From: Jaapia argillacea MUCL 33604
Taxonomy: Eukaryota; Basidiomycota; Agaricomycetes; Jaapiales; Jaapiaceae
NCBI GenBank assembly: GCA_000697665.1
Contig: KL197715.1
Coordinates: 1,200,706 to 1,264,705 of the forward strand
Length of the DNA stretch: 64,000 bases
Reading direction: 5' to 3'
The translations under genes and the position numbers were made by a program. Shown here piece by piece: positions 20,679-31,449 of the stretch; position 1 is the first letter of the stretch, and every line of letters starts with the position of its first letter. The notes under the pieces were generated by a model that was not told the DNA's origin, searched no databases, and saw only the letters and a program-made list of their open reading frames with translations.

Positions 20679-23600
20679 ATCACCTTCCGCCTGTGGTGAA
20701 CGAGAAGGTTAAACGAGATTCCTTTAATCGATACCAAGTCTTGGATACCCCTGAATCGTTATCTATTTCTACCTTAAAGAATTCAGGAACACCGTCCTTA
20801 CGTATCCAAATCAAACTTATTGGAAGGAATCGAACCGCCACCACTGAAGCCCTAGTCGACAGTGGGGCCACCAGAAATTTAATCAGTTATGAATACGCCG
20901 TCAAGAAACAAATGAACCTCCAGAAACTACCAACCCAAATCCCTGTCCATAACGTCGATGACTCAGAAAACGCGAACAGAGAGATTCGCTACTACGTCAA
21001 ATTAGGAGTCCGAATTCATGGGCAGGAAGAAGGAACCCATACGGAAAACAACTGATTCTATGTCACCAACATAGGAAAAGAGTACGTCATTCTTGGAAGC
21101 GATTGGTTACTGGAGCACAACCCCAAAATAGACTGGCAAACTTACACGCTCAATCTCAGTCGATGCCCAGACACGTGCCAGATTCAACAAGGACCCATCT
21201 CTGCACGAGCCAAACCAGTCCCAAAAGTCCAAACCCACAACACAGAACCTATCATAATCAAGAAAGCCAGAACCAAGATATGGAAGCCCAAGAAGCGAGG
21301 AATACTCCCCTCAGAATTGTGAACTGCAGACGAAACCACGAATCCAGATCAGGAAATACGACCCTGGACGTATCAAGGCATCAAGGTACACCGCGCCCTG
21401 ATGGGAAATCCACTACCTGAAGATGACGAAGAACCTAATGAAAGCGAGCATCCTATCGTCATTACAGCAAGGGCACACAGGAATAAATCCATCGAACTAG
21501 CGGAAAAAGCCGCCCAGGGGCAAAGGGAGAAGACATTGGAAGACATGGTACCGAGGGAATATTGGAGATACAAGAGTCTTCGAAAAGAAGGCATCGGAAT
21601 GCTTCCCGATAAAACGCCCCTGGGACCACGCAATAGAATTAAAAGAAGGATGGAAGCCAATCAACTGTAAAACCTACCCCCTATCCCCTACAGAACAAAA
21701 GGAACTCAACGCCTTCCTGGAGGAACAACTAGAAAAGAAGTACATCAGACCGTCGAAGTCTCAACTATCATCACCATTCTTCTTCATAAAAAAGAAGGAC
21801 GGTAAACTTCGCCCAACACAGGACTACCGGTATCTCAATTTGATGACGGTCAAAAACACCTACCCGATACCCCTCATTTTGGAACTTATTGACAAACTGA
21901 AAGGAGCCAAGATCTACTCCAAGTTGGACCTACGATGGGGATATAATAACGTGAGGATCAAAGAAGGGGATGAATGGAAAGCAGCCTTCAAAACCAACCA
22001 AGGACTGTACGAACCACGAGTTATGTTCTTCGGATTGACCAACTCACCAGCAACCTTCCAAACAATGATGAACGAACTGTTCAAGGATCTAATCGACGAA
22101 GGACATGTCATAGTATATTTGGACGACATCCTCATCTTCACCTGGGACATAACAAAACATCGACAGGTACTCCATCAAGTAATGAAGATTCTAGAAGAAA
22201 ACAACCTCTTCCTGAAACCAGAAAAATGCATGTTTGAAGTCCCCAAAATCGAATATCTAGGACTGATGGTCTCCCACAACCTGGTGGAAATGGACCCAGT
22301 CAAAGTCGCCAGGATTATGGAATGGCCCGAACCCAAAAGAGTCAAAGAAGTTCAGTCCTTCCTGGGGTTTTGCAACTTCTACAGGCAATTCATTCGCGAC
22401 TTCTCAAAAATAGCCAAACCGCTATTCAAGTTGACACAAAAGGAGCACGAATGGGATTGGACCACCAGGTGCCAGGAAGCATTTGACAGACTCAAAGCAG
22501 CCTTCACATCGTCCCCAACACTGGTAACACCGGATACCACGAAACCATTTCAGATCGAATGCAATGCATCTGACTACGCAACCGGCGCCGTCCTCACACA
22601 GTTGGAAGACGATGGGAAGTGGCACCCGGTAGCATATTTATCGAAATCCCTATCGGACGCAGAATGAAATTACGACATCTATGACAAGGAACTACTCGCG
22701 ATCATTCGCTGCTTGGAAGCATGGTGACACTATCTAGAAGGATGTACCCACCAAATCAAGATCTACACCGACCACAAGAATCTGGAGTACTTCTGAAGCG
22801 CCCAGAAACTAAGCCGACGACAGGCAAGATGGGCCCAGTTCCTAATGCAGTTCGACTTCAAACTAATACACAAACCGGGGAAAGCAAACAAGTCTGACAG
22901 TCTTTCGAGACGACAAGACCATAAGGAAGGGGTGGATACCGACAATCAGGACAGAATACTATTAGGACTGCAACTTTTCACTAAGCAGATCAATATCACA
23001 GGATGAGGAACTGCTTTGACACACTCCCCCATCATTGCACGACAAATTCGACTAGCAGTACAAAGTGCAATAACGACAAACCCCAAAGAGCACGTACAGA
23101 TAATAGGAGATTTGAATCTGAAAGAAGAAATCAAGAAGAATAACAAACTGGACAATTCAGTGGCAATGGCACTAGGCTCCATTCACACACAAGGACCACA
23201 ATCCCTTCCCAAAGGACTAGAAGAATGGAACCTAGAAGATGGATTAATACTTTACTGAGGAAAGATATACGTACCAAAAGACACAGACCTGTGAAGAAAG
23301 GTCCTAAAATCATGCCATGACCCCACCCTAATGGGACATCCCAGGAGATATAAAACCCTTGAGATCGTACAACGAGACTATTGGTGGCCCAGTATGTCGA
23401 TATTTGTCAAAAACTACGTCGAAGGATGTGCAACATGCCAATCCATCAAACCAAACAACAACCCGACACAAGAACCACTACACCCAACAGAAATCCCAAC
23501 ACGACCCTTTGAGATTGTAACTCAAGATTTTATTATGGGTATCCTGGAAGTAGACGGCTTCGATGCCATCCACGTCCTCACCGACCGATTCACCAAAACC

Positions 23601-24764
23601 GTAATCTTCACACCCTGCAGCAAGACCATAGACACCGATGGGACAGCAGAGATCCTCATCAAAGGGGCCTTCAGACAATATGGATTACCAGACAAAGTGA
23701 TATCAGATAGAGGACCCCAATTCACATCCCAAGTCCTTCGCGCCATATTTAACCAACTCAACATTAAATCAGCCCTAAGCACGGGATACCACCCAGAAAC
23801 CAATGGAGCCACGGAAAGAGTCAACCAGGAATTGGAAATATTCCTCCAGGCATATTGTAACCAAGCTCAAAACAATTGGCCCTCGCTCCTATTCGCCACC
23901 GAACTATCCCACAATACATGCATACACTCCGCAACCAAGAAAACACCCTTCAAACTCATGCACGGATACCAAGCAAAGGTAAAACCATCGTTTAGACCCA
24001 CGCCCAACATCTCAGCAGCTGAACAACAGCTGGAAGAACTCAAGAAGTCGAGAGAAGAAGCTGAAGCATGCCTTAAATTGGCAGCCGAAGCAATGAAGAA
24101 CCAACACGACAAGTACAGAATGAAAGGACCCAACTTCAAGGTTGGAGATTCAGTTTGGCTAGAAGGAAAAAACGTCAAAACAGAATATCCCAGTGCCAAA
24201 CTTTCTCCCAAACGACACAGCCCTTTCGAAATAGAAACCGTAATCGGATCTGGAACCTACCGACTCAAACTACCCAGGACCTGGAAAATACACCCAGTCT
24301 TCCATGTGGGACTACTAACTCCCTACAAAGAAACTACCAAACACGGCTTAAACTACCCCCGACCGGTACCTGACTTGATCACTGGAGAAGAAGAATTCAA
24401 AGTGGAGGAAGTCATCAAATCAAAATACGCTGGAAAAGGGAAAAAGGCCGTTAAATATCTGGTACGATGGAAGGGATACCCAGACTCAGAAAACACGTGG
24501 GAAGACATGAAAAACCTCCGCAACTCATCAGAGTTAGTAGAGGTGTTCCATCAGAAACATCCAAAATCCCCCAAACCAGTCAAACTGGCCTTCGCATTAC
24601 TCAAAATACCTGAGGAAGAGTGGACCCGACTCTGGATAGACATCGCAGCTAGACGCGCAGCAATGGAAAGTCTCCTGAATCTTCCAGAATATATGACAAA
24701 AAACCCCGACCCCACACGTATAAAGGCCCACCTTGCGAAACTACAAAGATCCATTCCTCAGTAA
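20676..24764 (+). pseudogene. pol of retrotransposon 2 (PR-RT-RH-IN-chromodomain)
   Basis: Retropepsin motifs are VDSGATRNLIS (about 20854) and ILGSDWL. RT motifs are RPTQDYRYLN, SKLDLRWGYNNV, FFGLTNSPATFQ and YLDD (about 22117). RNase H has ECNASDYATGAVLTQ. Integrase is in the open stretch 23331-24764: GCATCQ completes the HHCC finger, the DDE residues are in TQDFIMGI, SDRGPQFTSQ and NQELEIFL. The chromodomain VEEVIKSKYAGKGKKAVKYL plus RWKGYPDSENTWE lies near 24400-24520 and would steer integration to heterochromatin. Two bases are missing near 21573. TGA codons occur at ENN*FY, AE*NYD, AW*HYL, EYF*SAQ, ITG*GTA, LILY*GK and TDL*RK. Confidence 0.9.
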
Positions 24765-24831
24765 ATACTCCAGCAGCCTAAAACACCCCTCTCGCCTAAC
24801 AAGCACCCCCAACCTTCTCCATATCACCAAA

Positions 24832-26271
24832 ATGATCACCGCTGCCATCCTCCACACCCTCACCGTCGTCATCACCCCCAGCATCCACCTCCCCTCGCCC
24901 CCGACCTTCTACATCACTGCCAATCACAAAGTGATGATGCACGAACACATCGAGTACTGCGAGCACCGGCTCGTGTCTAACATACTCACCCAGGCCAAGT
25001 TGGTCAACACCAAGAACTGGATTCTCGAGTGGAAGCGTGACCAATCTGAGGAAATATGGGTGTGCATGGGACACCCTTGCGCCCTCGACTTTTTCGAACT
25101 CGACAACCCTGTCCAGAAACAAATCCGCCTGGTGCTCCCTGTTCCCATCATCACCATCAACCAACCCCCCATCCTCGCCCCTCTCGATTACACTGAAACC
25201 AACCCATATAGCCTAGGTGCAATCATCCCCCGCCTTCGTTCCAATGGGATGATATACAAAGTCCAGGACATGTTCGGCCTGATCCGTCCTCCGACAAACG
25301 CCACCCTGCGCAGCCCATCTTACCACCCCGAGACACCCAACCACTCCCCCCACCCATCCAATTACCAGTCACTCAACGCTATGGACGTTGATTGGGACCA
25401 TCATGCTGATCACGCATCCCCCCCACCAGTCCCCAGCAACGTCTCATCATCCAACGACTCCCTCCCCTCACTACAGCCTTTACCATCCGATACGTCATCT
25501 GAACCAATCAACGACGCCCCACCTCCTCCATCCCCGTCCTCCATGGGCGAATGCCCCTCCAATCGCATCCGCTACTCCACGCTGAGCCTAACCAGCAAAT
25601 GGAAACCTGAAGGAGGAGAACACAAATGGCCCCCCGCCGGCCTGGCCAACTCAGAGGAAGTCTGGCCCAACCCCGTCGATGCCATCGAACAATGGGGATC
25701 CGGCTCCAGGACCTCCTTCCCATCCCCCTCCCCCGTCGATCTCTGGGCCAACTTCCCCCCCCGCTACATCTCCACCGACGATGCGCAATACCACCACAAA
25801 ACCAAGTGCTGGAATTGTCACAAACAGGGACACCTCGCACATTCGTGCCCTGCCCCTCGCCAGCCTCGTAAGAAGCCATCCACTCCCCATCACTCCCCCC
25901 CCACTCATGATGTTCCCAGCCCTATACTCCCGACCCCTCAGCCAATACTCGCGATTTCACCCCTACAACGGCCAACCCCGATCGCAGAACGGGCCATCAA
26001 CAAGGAACTCCGACACTGTGCCTACGTCAAGGAGAACATACGGAAATACAAGCTCGAACTGGACAGCGCTCGGTGGGCCTGGATCCATTGGTTGGAACAA
26101 GGAAAATGTCTCACCATCGCTACAGATCCCACGTCCTCCCCCCTCGCACCACTTTACCCTGACGCCGCTTCATGGCAATGGTTTCTAGACCAACAAGTCT
26201 TCGAAACTAACTGGAGTCATGGTAGGATTGGATGGGGATCAGACGAAGGTTTGGGACAAACCTCGGCTTAG
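24832..26271 (+). CDS. Third ORF of retrotransposon 2, zinc-knuckle protein
   Basis: An intact 479-codon frame follows pol; the ATG at 24832 is the first Met after the pol stop. The first ~140 residues have regular secondary-structure-like composition (EYCEHRLVSNILTQAKLV, WILEWKRDQSEEIWVCMG). Then come a long Pro/Ser/Asp-rich stretch, a CCHC knuckle CWNCHKQGHLAHSC at about residue 326, and a basic/aromatic C-terminus (ENIRKYKLELDSARWAWIHW). It has neither a signal peptide nor transmembrane spans of envelope type. A second nucleic-acid-binding protein in the env position is unusual. It is the only major ORF of this element without a lesion. Function unknown. Confidence 0.7.
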   Translation: MITAAILHTLTVVITPSIHLPSPPTFYITANHKVMMHEHIEYCEHRLVSNILTQAKLVNTKNWILEWKRDQSEEIWVCMGHPCALDFFELDNPVQKQIRLVLPVPIITINQPPILAPLDYTETNPYSLGAIIPRLRSNGMIYKVQDMFGLIRPPTNATLRSPSYHPETPNHSPHPSNYQSLNAMDVDWDHHADHASPPPVPSNVSSSNDSLPSLQPLPSDTSSEPINDAPPPPSPSSMGECPSNRIRYSTLSLTSKWKPEGGEHKWPPAGLANSEEVWPNPVDAIEQWGSGSRTSFPSPSPVDLWANFPPRYISTDDAQYHHKTKCWNCHKQGHLAHSCPAPRQPRKKPSTPHHSPPTHDVPSPILPTPQPILAISPLQRPTPIAERAINKELRHCAYVKENIRKYKLELDSARWAWIHWLEQGKCLTIATDPTSSPLAPLYPDAASWQWFLDQQVFETNWSHGRIGWGSDEGLGQTSA

Positions 26272-26283
26272 AAGAGGGGGTGG
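26270..26283 (+). promoter_or_regulatory. Polypurine tract of retrotransposon 2
   Basis: AGAAGAGGGGGTGG abuts the 3' LTR and is identical to the tract of retrotransposon 1. Confidence 0.85.
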
Positions 26284-26770
26284 TGTTACAACTTTGCATG
26301 TCCGTTTCATTTTTTGTTATCTTATCTTATCTCGGACATCTTATCTCATCTTATTGTGTTCTCTCTCAGACCCGTTCTATTTATACCCTGTTGTACTATT
26401 ATTAACTTGACCATTCCATTTATACCCCATTTGGCAGGCTACCGATTCTATGGATGTTCCACCTCCTTCCCTACCTTTCCATTATGTTCTCTTACATTCC
26501 CTGGACACTATTATTAGCGCCTTCGATACCATTCTACTATGTTCTCCCTTCCTGGCCCTAGTATATAAGGCGCCCTCGCCCTCCTGTACCCCTTAAGCTT
26601 GTCCACTTGAACAATACAGCATCTTAGCCTGTACCCTTCAACTGGTTCGCTCTCGTTCGTCATCCTCTACAGCCTCAACTCGTTGTAGCCTGAGTACTCA
26701 GTAAGCAAAGTATCCAAAGGACTTACGAGTCTGACTCGCTACCTTCGCTAACACTAAGGTGCTCATAACA
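26284..26770 (+). repeat. 3' LTR of retrotransposon 2
   Basis: It is a 487-bp copy of 17789-18275 with 19 CpG transitions and no gaps. The target duplication ATTTC follows at 26771-26775. Confidence 0.95.
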
Positions 26771-26775
26771 ATTTC

Positions 26776-29260
26776 CCCCACGTTCTCCATCCTCCTTAGA
26801 CCTCCCCCTTCCTCTCCTCTCCCTTCCTCCCTCCATCAGTAATCCCAAAACGACTTGATGAGACCTTGAGGATGCTAGCAAGTGCCACAAGTGCGCCAAG
26901 CACAACTGGCAACCCCATTTGGCAAGCTGCCACCAAGTTTCAGAGTTTCTCACAAGTACTTGCCTAGCACTCTTAAGCAAACCTTGCATCTGTCAAGTAG
27001 ACCTAGCCACCTTGCAAGCATCTACCAAGTGCTGTCAATTTGGGCACTAGATACTCTAGATACATTAACTTTACCATTTCATTACATGAGTATCAGATGA
27101 GTTTCAAAGATAAACCAGCATGTATTCACGAAAATGACAAGACTAATACATGAAAGATAGACAGGGAAAAATGTGGTACAGTTTAGAACAACTGAAACCT
27201 GCATCAGTGAAGACAAACCGATGAAACTACAGTGGCTGCGAAACAAGGGTAGGCAGAAAACAGCTTTCGGTGCAGCTCACAAGCTTCTCAGAGATGGCCC
27301 AAGGGAGAACAGAGTTTGTGTGGTGTCTACCTTGGAAACAGACATGGTTGACGAAACAAGGGAGTGCTCCAGGTATCTTGAGGGAAAGGATGCAACTTGA
27401 CAACATGTCGTAGCTGGGTACCAGTGGGTAGTGAATGGTGGACAGCAGTGCCTACTGATATTGAGGACTTGGTGCAAAAGATGAAGAACATTGAGGAGCT
27501 TCGGGCGACGACAGCAGTGATATGACAGTTGACCGAATAATGAAACCCTATTGTTCACAACTGACAGAACACGGCTCTGAGGCAGAAGATTTAAGGCAAG
27601 GTCTGAAAGGGGGGGTTTGGTGGTGATTCGAAGTTTGAATGATGTGGGGAGATGGGAGAAGTGCGAAGAGCCAACGAGAAGGTATGATTTCTCCACAAGA
27701 GAGTGCTAGGTGCTGCATCCATAATTGTGATAAAGACTATGCTTGGTGGCGGCACTGTAGGAGATACTGCCCAAATCGACTACAGTGACGACCATTACGA
27801 GGGTGAGTGAGCTGTGTGTAATGGATCTTGGAGGAGATGCTGGGTTTGCCGTCAAAGCACCATCGAGATGAGCCATGAGCTCCAGTTGGTGGGGTGGCCA
27901 AGACATTGACCCTATACTTGTGTTCTTTGGGATATGTAGAGGATTCGAAAACTCGAGCAGCCAGGAAGTGAGGGTGATGCAACCAGGAACAAGATACATG
28001 GCAGAATGCAGGTACAGGTGGGTCATGAAAAGCAGAAGGCAGGCAAAAGACAGGGTTTGGAGACATAGCAGAAAGCACAGAAGATCAAATGGGAGCAGTA
28101 CCACCTGGAATGCAAAGGACAACCAAGAAACACCAGCAGCAACAGTGTGACACAAGCACAACTGTTCAAACTCCGCTGTTGTCGAACTTCAATCTGTTGC
28201 GTCTCGACTCTGCACTTGATCATCGTCTGCCACTCCGCTGTGCCCAGCGCCCAGCGCTGACAACACAACCACGTAGCCCTACTGCTTCTCTCCGGAGCGT
28301 CACCATTTCTCCAGCTTTTGATTGCTTAGCACGAGATGGAATAAGGACTACAGCACTGACATTGGCTGAACGACAATCCTCAGTTCTCACTACCCTGTCG
28401 TCGGCAGGCCATTGGTATAAGCATTATTAGGACTAAGAGTGATTCTCATCAAGCGAATTGTGGCATCAGAGTTGCTGAGCAACACAATAACTGAATGAGG
28501 TGAGTCCTGTCATCGATTGGCTGATCACTATTGTCAACTCCAGTTTCGTGTCTTCTATACAGCACCCGTGGAGCCTTCCATGGAAACACCTTTATACAGC
28601 CCTCAGCCCCCGCGATGACATTGCTTGTTGTATTGCCCTGCTCCGTTGTCACCTCAGTGGTGTCTCGTGGGTACAAACTCCCCTCGTCACTGCTGTCCTG
28701 AACCCTTCAATATGCACCTCTGTCAGGTTTGCTTGCCCACATCTTTCCTCATTGATTCAGGCCATGTATATGATGATACTGGTCACTTTCCCTTCTCCCT
28801 CACCCCCGCTCACTATCCCATCTCCTAATACCATACCACCAAGTAATATTTACGTGAGCCTTGTACTGTTTCTATCCCCAGAGTACCAGTGAAATAGTTG
28901 GAATATCATCAGTCGTCATCTCTTGTTTTTTATCTTGAAGTCATTCTCAAACCCATACCGAACACAAAATTTTGCAAACCCCCTCTCTTATAATTACAAC
29001 GGTTTTCAGCAAGCGATATCTAGGTTCACTGGGGCCAGAGATTACTGCCAAGTTGGCTGGATTCTCGATGGATAACGACAAGATGAGGGTATTCTTTTGA
29101 GTACTTGATAGGACCACATCTTGCTTGAGAGAGCTAGTGTTGCTAGGCGAGAGCTTGGACACACTTGGGAATTTCTTGGGCTGCTTCGATCGCTTGGGCG
29201 AAAATGTGGTTTTGCTGATGTCCCTATCTCCTGGCTCTCAAATTTCCATCCCTCCTACTC
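26776..29260. other. Gene-poor stretch, nothing recognised
   Basis: The longest frames (27277-27696, 27706-28161 and overlapping ones on both strands) look like low-complexity shadows: they overlap each other in several frames and show no domain or splice structure. No RNA gene was recognised. Confidence 0.4.
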
Positions 29261-29500
29261 CTTTTTCTATTCTCTCTTATCCCCCTCCCTCCTCCTCCTC
29301 CTCCTCCTCCTCCTCCCTTCTTTCTCTCCCCTACCTCCCTGTCCCCTTACCTCCCTGCCCCCCTTTATGGTTCTCCATTTTCCTCCTTCTCTTCTCCTTT
29401 GCCTTCCTCCTCTCATCTCCTCCTCCTCTCCAGCCCCTTCTCCCATCCCCCATTCCTTCCCCATGCCCTCATTGCCTTATTTTCTCATTTCCATATAACT
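29261..29500. repeat. Polypyrimidine tract with (CTC)n microsatellite
   Basis: About 240 bases are almost pure C/T on the plus strand. About ten CTC units run from 29288 to 29317. Two overlapping Ser/Pro/Leu-rich frames here are compositional artefacts. Confidence 0.85.
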
Positions 29501-30332
29501 TCTCCTTGTATCTCACCTCATTGGTACCATAGATACTGCTCTAGGATATAAAAACAGAATAAAATTCGCTTTTTCTACTCAAAAATCGATTTATTAGCGA
29601 TTTATCCGCTATTAAATTCCAATTTTCTGCCCAGTCACTCTGAAAGAAAATACAGGCTCCATTTACAATTTTTTTCCCTAGAGATACCTACAGAAATGCG
29701 ATGAAACCACCTACTTTCCAAGGAGTTCTCATGTTTGTTTTTCTGCACAGCCACGCCCCGGACACATCCGGAGGTCCAGAGAACGGGCCCATATTATGTC
29801 ATAACATGACATAACTTGAATTCTGATTGGTCGGTGTTATGTCCACATAACACCTCCAGCCATACGATCTGAGCCAAGACATGAGATGCGTCGTGTATCC
29901 CATGATTGAACAAGATAGCCGGAAGCAGCCATCTCAAGCGGTCCGACGGCCCCACGAACTTTGCCCACAAGTCGCACCCTCCTCCTCAAAGTACTGCCAC
30001 CAACAGCGCACGCTCAAGACCCCGACAGGCCCTCCCGATAGCCACAACCACCTTCTCCTCGTTCTCTTTTCCAAGTGCATAATAACACAACGTTAACGCA
30101 AACAAGCGTAATGACGTGAACCAAGTCAAACTTTTTGGGAGGTTTGCCTTCAGAAGGAATACAAATGAGTTATCGTAAACGATGAACGATGCGGTAGAGA
30201 AGCGCGAGGGGAAGTACCAATGGAGATGCGGGTATGGATTGAACGGTGTCCAATACATCTAATTGGATAACCTGTATACAATCTCGCGAACGCCTGCCAT
30301 CCTCGGTTCCTCGCGCAGCCCAATCTTCGTCA
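29501..30332. other. Intergenic stretch with paired palindromes
   Basis: AT-rich sequence at 29560-29720, then two short palindromes at 29794-29853. No gene is supported. Confidence 0.4.
29794..29853. repeat. Two perfect short inverted repeats
   Basis: TTATGTCA-TAACA-TGACATAA (29794-29814) and GTGTTATGT-CC-ACATAACAC (29834-29853) share the TTATGT core and lie 19 bases apart, with a GATTGG (inverted CCAAT) between. They may be binding sites or the end of a small element. Confidence 0.45.
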
Positions 30333-30899
30333 TCATGACCCGTCACCCGCCACAATCAACGAAATGTGTATTCCTTCATCAATTCGTGTGCCAACCTTGG
30401 TTAGAGCAGTCGACATATAAGCGACCCATGTAGCTGGTGAGGCATATTTCAGTGGAAAATCTTCGACCATCGGGTGAATATGGAAAGTCAGGAACATCAA
30501 TGCTGGTAACGGTGGTTCTGTGTCAGAATACGGAGTTGAGAGCATGTGCTTGACGAAGATGGGGTGAGCTTGTCGTGTTCTCAAACGTCCCAAGCAACCA
30601 CTTGGAAAATCCCCAAAACCTTCACCTCCAAGATGGAGGGCGTCGTCGACGGAGAATAAATCACATTTGCATAACGTCAAGGAAATGATGGCTGGGTGCG
30701 TTTCGAGTAATTGGATGAGATCTCGGCGGTGGATATTGGAGAAGAGAGAGTTAGGTTCTCGAGATGCGCAGTTGAGATTTCGGTGTGGGGTAATCATTTG
30801 GGACGGTTCGATTGGGAAGGAGAATGGATCTCGATTAAGTCCAGTAATTGTGAAGCGAGTGAGATTCTTGATTCGGAAAGCGTTCACATAAGAATGCAA
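30333..30899 (-). pseudogene. LRR/F-box-like protein fragment
   Basis: An open frame of about 188 codons contains an LRR-like stretch (LIQLLETHPAIISLTLCKCD) of the kind seen in the C-terminal half of mushroom F-box proteins. There is no F-box, no clear start Met and no partner exon upstream, so it is probably a remnant. It could also be the last exon of a decayed gene. Assignment is weak. Confidence 0.35.
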
Positions 30900-31046
30900 G
30901 GAAATGAAGGGCGGATGATAAGTAAGTTGAACAAAGCAGGGTCGTTTGGTCTCGATCGTCGTGGGACGGGTTGTAACACTACTTATGCAGAGCGTATGGA
31001 TGGAACTCGAAGGAAGTCCATGGTGTTTTGATCGAAAGCGCCTTCA

Positions 31047-31139
31047 CCCGGGACCACATTACTAATATGGTAATTATTCCACGTGGTCGGCTTGCGATCA
31101 GCAGGTCATTATCGGAGCGTCACTGCACAGCCACTCCAC
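31047..31139. repeat. Dispersed ~90-bp repeat, copy B
   Basis: It matches 1388-1480 (see copy A). The match is co-oriented and ends at the CACAGCCACTCCA block in both. Confidence 0.6.
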
Positions 31140-31449
31140 CTCCTCCTGGCCTCTTCTCCAAGTCAAGCTTCCCTTCCACCCCTTACCGCCTCCTCCCTGA
31201 AAAACTCTGTGCCTGAAGAACCCAACTTTAAGACACCCTAACCCCATCCATCCTAACTTCGATCCTAACGTTCTCGTTCGATCCTCCGCACTCGTAATGT
31301 CTCCAAGCATGCTAAAACAAATGTCTCCTCCTCGATCTTTGTTTCGACATCAACGATAGTGGTATGCTCCTCGTCTCCCAATCACCAATTTACCCAAAAT
31401 TCATGGAACAGCCATATATTCGCACCAGAAATCGGCGGCAGTCACACCC

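Larger units (their letters stand above)
17789..26770 (+). mobile_element. Ty3/gypsy LTR retrotransposon 2 (chromovirus), damaged
   Basis: LTRs of 487 bp (17789-18275 and 26284-26770) bound an 8982-bp plus-strand element. A perfect 5-bp duplication, ATTTC, lies at 17784-17788 and 26771-26775. The layout is PBS, gag, a -1 shift, pol (PR, RT, RH, IN, chromodomain), third ORF, polypurine tract. The LTRs differ at 19 sites, all CpG transitions. Pol has at least one frameshift (about 21573) and about eight in-frame TGA codons, so it is not autonomous. It points away from retrotransposon 1, with the 5' ends facing. Confidence 0.95.

Noticed and set aside
25508-25908. Gly/Arg/Trp-rich minus-strand frames opposite the third ORF
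   Set aside because: They are antisense shadows of a Pro/Ser-rich coding sequence with no domain.
27277-28268. Several overlapping 80-150-codon frames as genes
   Set aside because: Frames overlap on both strands, lack domains and lack consistent splice sites.
29121-29532. Two ~130-codon frames rich in Ser, Leu and Pro
   Set aside because: They translate a CTC microsatellite and polypyrimidine tract.
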